Shown here piece after piece: positions 62,542 to 64,000 of a stretch of 64,000 nt of DNA. The DNA lies in the NCBI RefSeq assembly GCF_002100115.1, contig NZ_ANBM01000002.1, positions 1 through 64,000 of the forward strand, given 5' to 3'. Numbering within the stretch: position 1 is the first letter of the stretch; the number at the start of each line of letters is the position of its first letter. This DNA is from Anaerovibrio sp. JC8 (GTDB lineage Bacteria; Bacillota; Negativicutes; Selenomonadales; Selenomonadaceae). Position numbers and translations under genes: made by a program. Below the pieces are notes generated by a model. That model saw nothing but the letters and a program-made list of their open reading frames with translations, did not search any database and was not told the origin of the DNA.

Positions 62542-63381
62542 TTACTCCTCAGATTCCTCGCCGGATTTGGAAGTATGCTTCACATTTGGACGGCATATCC
62601 CCCGATCGGCATTTCTGAGGAAATTAAGTAAGTGCTCTACTTCCTCGCAGGAATCCACCTGCTCCTCAATGGCCTCAATGGCCTCCGGCAAACGAAGGCC
62701 GGAACGGTACAGGAATTTATACGCCTGCTTTATCTTGCTGCGATTCTCCGCTGTAATACCAGCCCGGGACATACCAACACTGTTAAGGCCACATGCTCTG
62801 GCCGGAGAACCATCCACAATGGTAAACGGAACAATATCATGAATATTGCGGGACATGCCACTGACCATGGCGTTGCGGCCAATGCGAACAAACTGATGCA
62901 CCCCGGCCATCCCGCCGATAACCGCTCTGTCCTCTACCACCACATGACCAGCCACCATGGCAGCGTTGGCCATGACAATGTTATTGCCCAAAACACAATT
63001 GTGAGCCACATGAACATAGGCCATTAGCAGACAGTCATCACCAATCCGTGTAACCTCGTCCTCTCCACAGGCGCGATGTATAGTGCAAAACTCATGAATC
63101 TTGGTACGGTTGCCAATCTCCACAAAGCTGCGTTCACCCTTGAACTTCAAATCCTGAGGTTCCTCACCAATGGAAGCCCCCTGGAAAATATGGCAATCCT
63201 GCCCAATCTTTGTATAGCCGGTAATTACCACGTTAGGGCCAATTTCCGTACCATCACCGATTTCAACATTTTCCCCGATAACAGTGAATGGACCAATTTT
63301 AACATTTTTGCCCAATTTGGCATTGGGATGGACCACGGAAAACTTATGTATATCAGCAACAGAATTATTGTTATCTGTCAT
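62542..63381 (-). CDS. lpxA: UDP-N-acetylglucosamine acyltransferase
   Basis: A 279-aa left-handed beta-helix enzyme that starts lipid A synthesis by 3-O-acylating UDP-GlcNAc. Hexapeptide repeats run from VHPNAKLGKNVKIGPFTVIG through IGGMAGVHQFVRIG, with the catalytic His in YVHVAHNCVLG; the C-terminal helical bundle is intact. The first residues (MTDNNNSVADIHKFS) are a short extra N terminus. The ATG at 63381 follows GGAGTG. It lies 201 bp from fabZ in the same direction. Confidence 0.97.
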   Translation of the reverse strand: MTDNNNSVADIHKFSVVHPNAKLGKNVKIGPFTVIGENVEIGDGTEIGPNVVITGYTKIGQDCHIFQGASIGEEPQDLKFKGERSFVEIGNRTKIHEFCTIHRACGEDEVTRIGDDCLLMAYVHVAHNCVLGNNIVMANAAMVAGHVVVEDRAVIGGMAGVHQFVRIGRNAMVSGMSRNIHDIVPFTIVDGSPARACGLNSVGMSRAGITAENRSKIKQAYKFLYRSGLRLPEAIEAIEEQVDSCEEVEHLLNFLRNADRGICRPNVKHTSKSGEESEE

Positions 63382-63582
63382 ATAAAACTACACTCCTTTA
63401 GTACGCCCGAAAAAAGCCAAACAGCATTCAGCATACAACCATAGCCACAATCAATGACATATCTTTACTATGGTATAAGTCATGAAATAGTTGTATGCTG
63501 CTACACGCCATTTTGGCCTATTTTCCATCATTTTTAGGCAAATACTAAATATTTCTCTGCTTTTCTTTATTTTATGTCTATT

Positions 63583-64000
63583 TTACTCTCCGGCTGGACG
63601 TTGCAATGCAAAGGTGAAGTCACCCTGTGCGGCAAAAACACCATCTACAAAGGATTCAGCGTGTAATCTGCCATAATCGCCGTGAACCTTTACCAGCTCT
63701 GCCTTCATTATCAGCTGATCCCCTGGTACTACCGGCTTCTTGAACTTAATATTATCCATGCCACCAAAGAGGGCAATTTTACCACGGTTTTCCTCAGGAT
63801 AAAGCATAGCAATGCCACCCACCTGGGCCATGGCCTCCAAAATCAGCACACCTGGCATAATAGCCTGATGTGGAAAATGACCATGGAACTGTGGCTCATT
63901 ATAAGTTACATTCTTGATGCCGGTGGCAGATTTGAATGGGTCAATCTCAATAATACGGTCAACCAACAGGAATGGTGCCCGGTGAGGCAAAATCTTCTTG
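63583..64000 (-). CDS. fabZ: 3-hydroxyacyl-ACP dehydratase FabZ, 5' end beyond window
   Basis: Partial gene, cut by the right edge. The visible 139 codons begin KKILPHRAPFLLVDRI, which is already inside the protein; the true start lies to the right. The hot-dog-fold active-site His and Glu are in HFPHQAIMPGVLILEAMAQ, followed by the normal core. It dehydrates 3-hydroxyacyl-ACP in fatty acid synthesis and shares 3-hydroxyacyl-ACP with LpxA and LpxD, which explains its place next to lpxA. lpxC/lpxD are probably further right. Confidence 0.95.
   Translation of the reverse strand, partial: KKILPHRAPFLLVDRIIEIDPFKSATGIKNVTYNEPQFHGHFPHQAIMPGVLILEAMAQVGGIAMLYPEENRGKIALFGGMDNIKFKKPVVPGDQLIMKAELVKVHGDYGRLHAESFVDGVFAAQGDFTFALQRPAGE

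Noticed and set aside
63583-63990. Complete fabZ starting at the TTG before PHRAP
   Set aside because: FabZ proteins have the PHR motif some 15-25 residues in, and the frame stays open to the window edge, so the gene is only partial here.

Overview
The window comes from a diderm (outer-membrane) member of the Firmicutes, most likely a Negativicute of the Selenomonas/Anaerovibrio kind. Three things point there. The right-hand third is a nearly complete lipid A/Kdo/LPS-export gene set. The left part keeps the Bacillus-type order yaaR-holB-ricT-trmN6-rsmI-metG-tatD-yabE. The proteins are Firmicute-like, with many GTG and TTG starts behind strong AGGAGG ribosome binding sites. No species is claimed. 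Almost every gene, including the tRNA/rRNA units and the ATP synthase operon, lies on the minus strand, which suggests one replichore.

Layout: 1-951 holds an rRNA operon promoter and leader (the rRNA lies beyond the left edge) and six tRNA genes with clear promoters. 999-7300 has an unrecognised helical protein, an amino acid permease, a DnaA-box cluster, a small coiled-coil protein, a GGDEF/EAL protein and a 3D-domain cell-wall protein. 7471-14311 is the tatD-metG-rsmI-trmN6-ricT-holB-yaaR block. serA and serC are divergent at 14492-17379. 17465-23991 is a run of exported or uncharacterised proteins around metA (homoserine O-acetyltransferase by its Glu111). 24050-28910 has two phosphatases and a TetR-nirJ1-nirJ2 radical-SAM operon tied to the siroheme-to-heme route. 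29032-35766 holds a second tRNA-Arg, yqeB, a radical SAM gene, a pyridoxal kinase-like gene, ftsW, trmB and an AcoR-like regulator that has lost its GAFTGA loop.

36461-43660 is the complete F1Fo ATP synthase operon (atpZ-I-B-E-F-H-A-G-D-C), whose c subunit carries a carboxylate in each helix. 43909-47313 has wecB, a wecA/tagO-like transferase, a dCMP deaminase and a YqgF-fold protein. 47569-64000 is the LPS region: fabZ (cut by the window end), lpxA, lpxI, then lpxB, msbA, a waaA-lpxK fusion, kdsB, kdsA, kdsD, kdsC, an lpxL-type acyltransferase, lptC, lptA, lptB, one lptF/G and a DUF3084 gene. Together these make UDP-acyl-GlcNAc into Kdo-lipid A, flip it and export it. lpxC and lpxD are not in the window.

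The least explained signals are not genes: (1) three intergenic palindromes of about 190-210 bp (25822, 46219, 47339) sharing a hairpin-loop motif with compensatory stem changes; (2) two copies of an 80-93 bp element with a changing but perfectly paired hairpin (4046 and 61530), each with a TATAAT box; (3) a DnaA-box cluster at 3910-4023 away from any dnaA gene. No CRISPR array, prophage, transposase or broken gene was seen.
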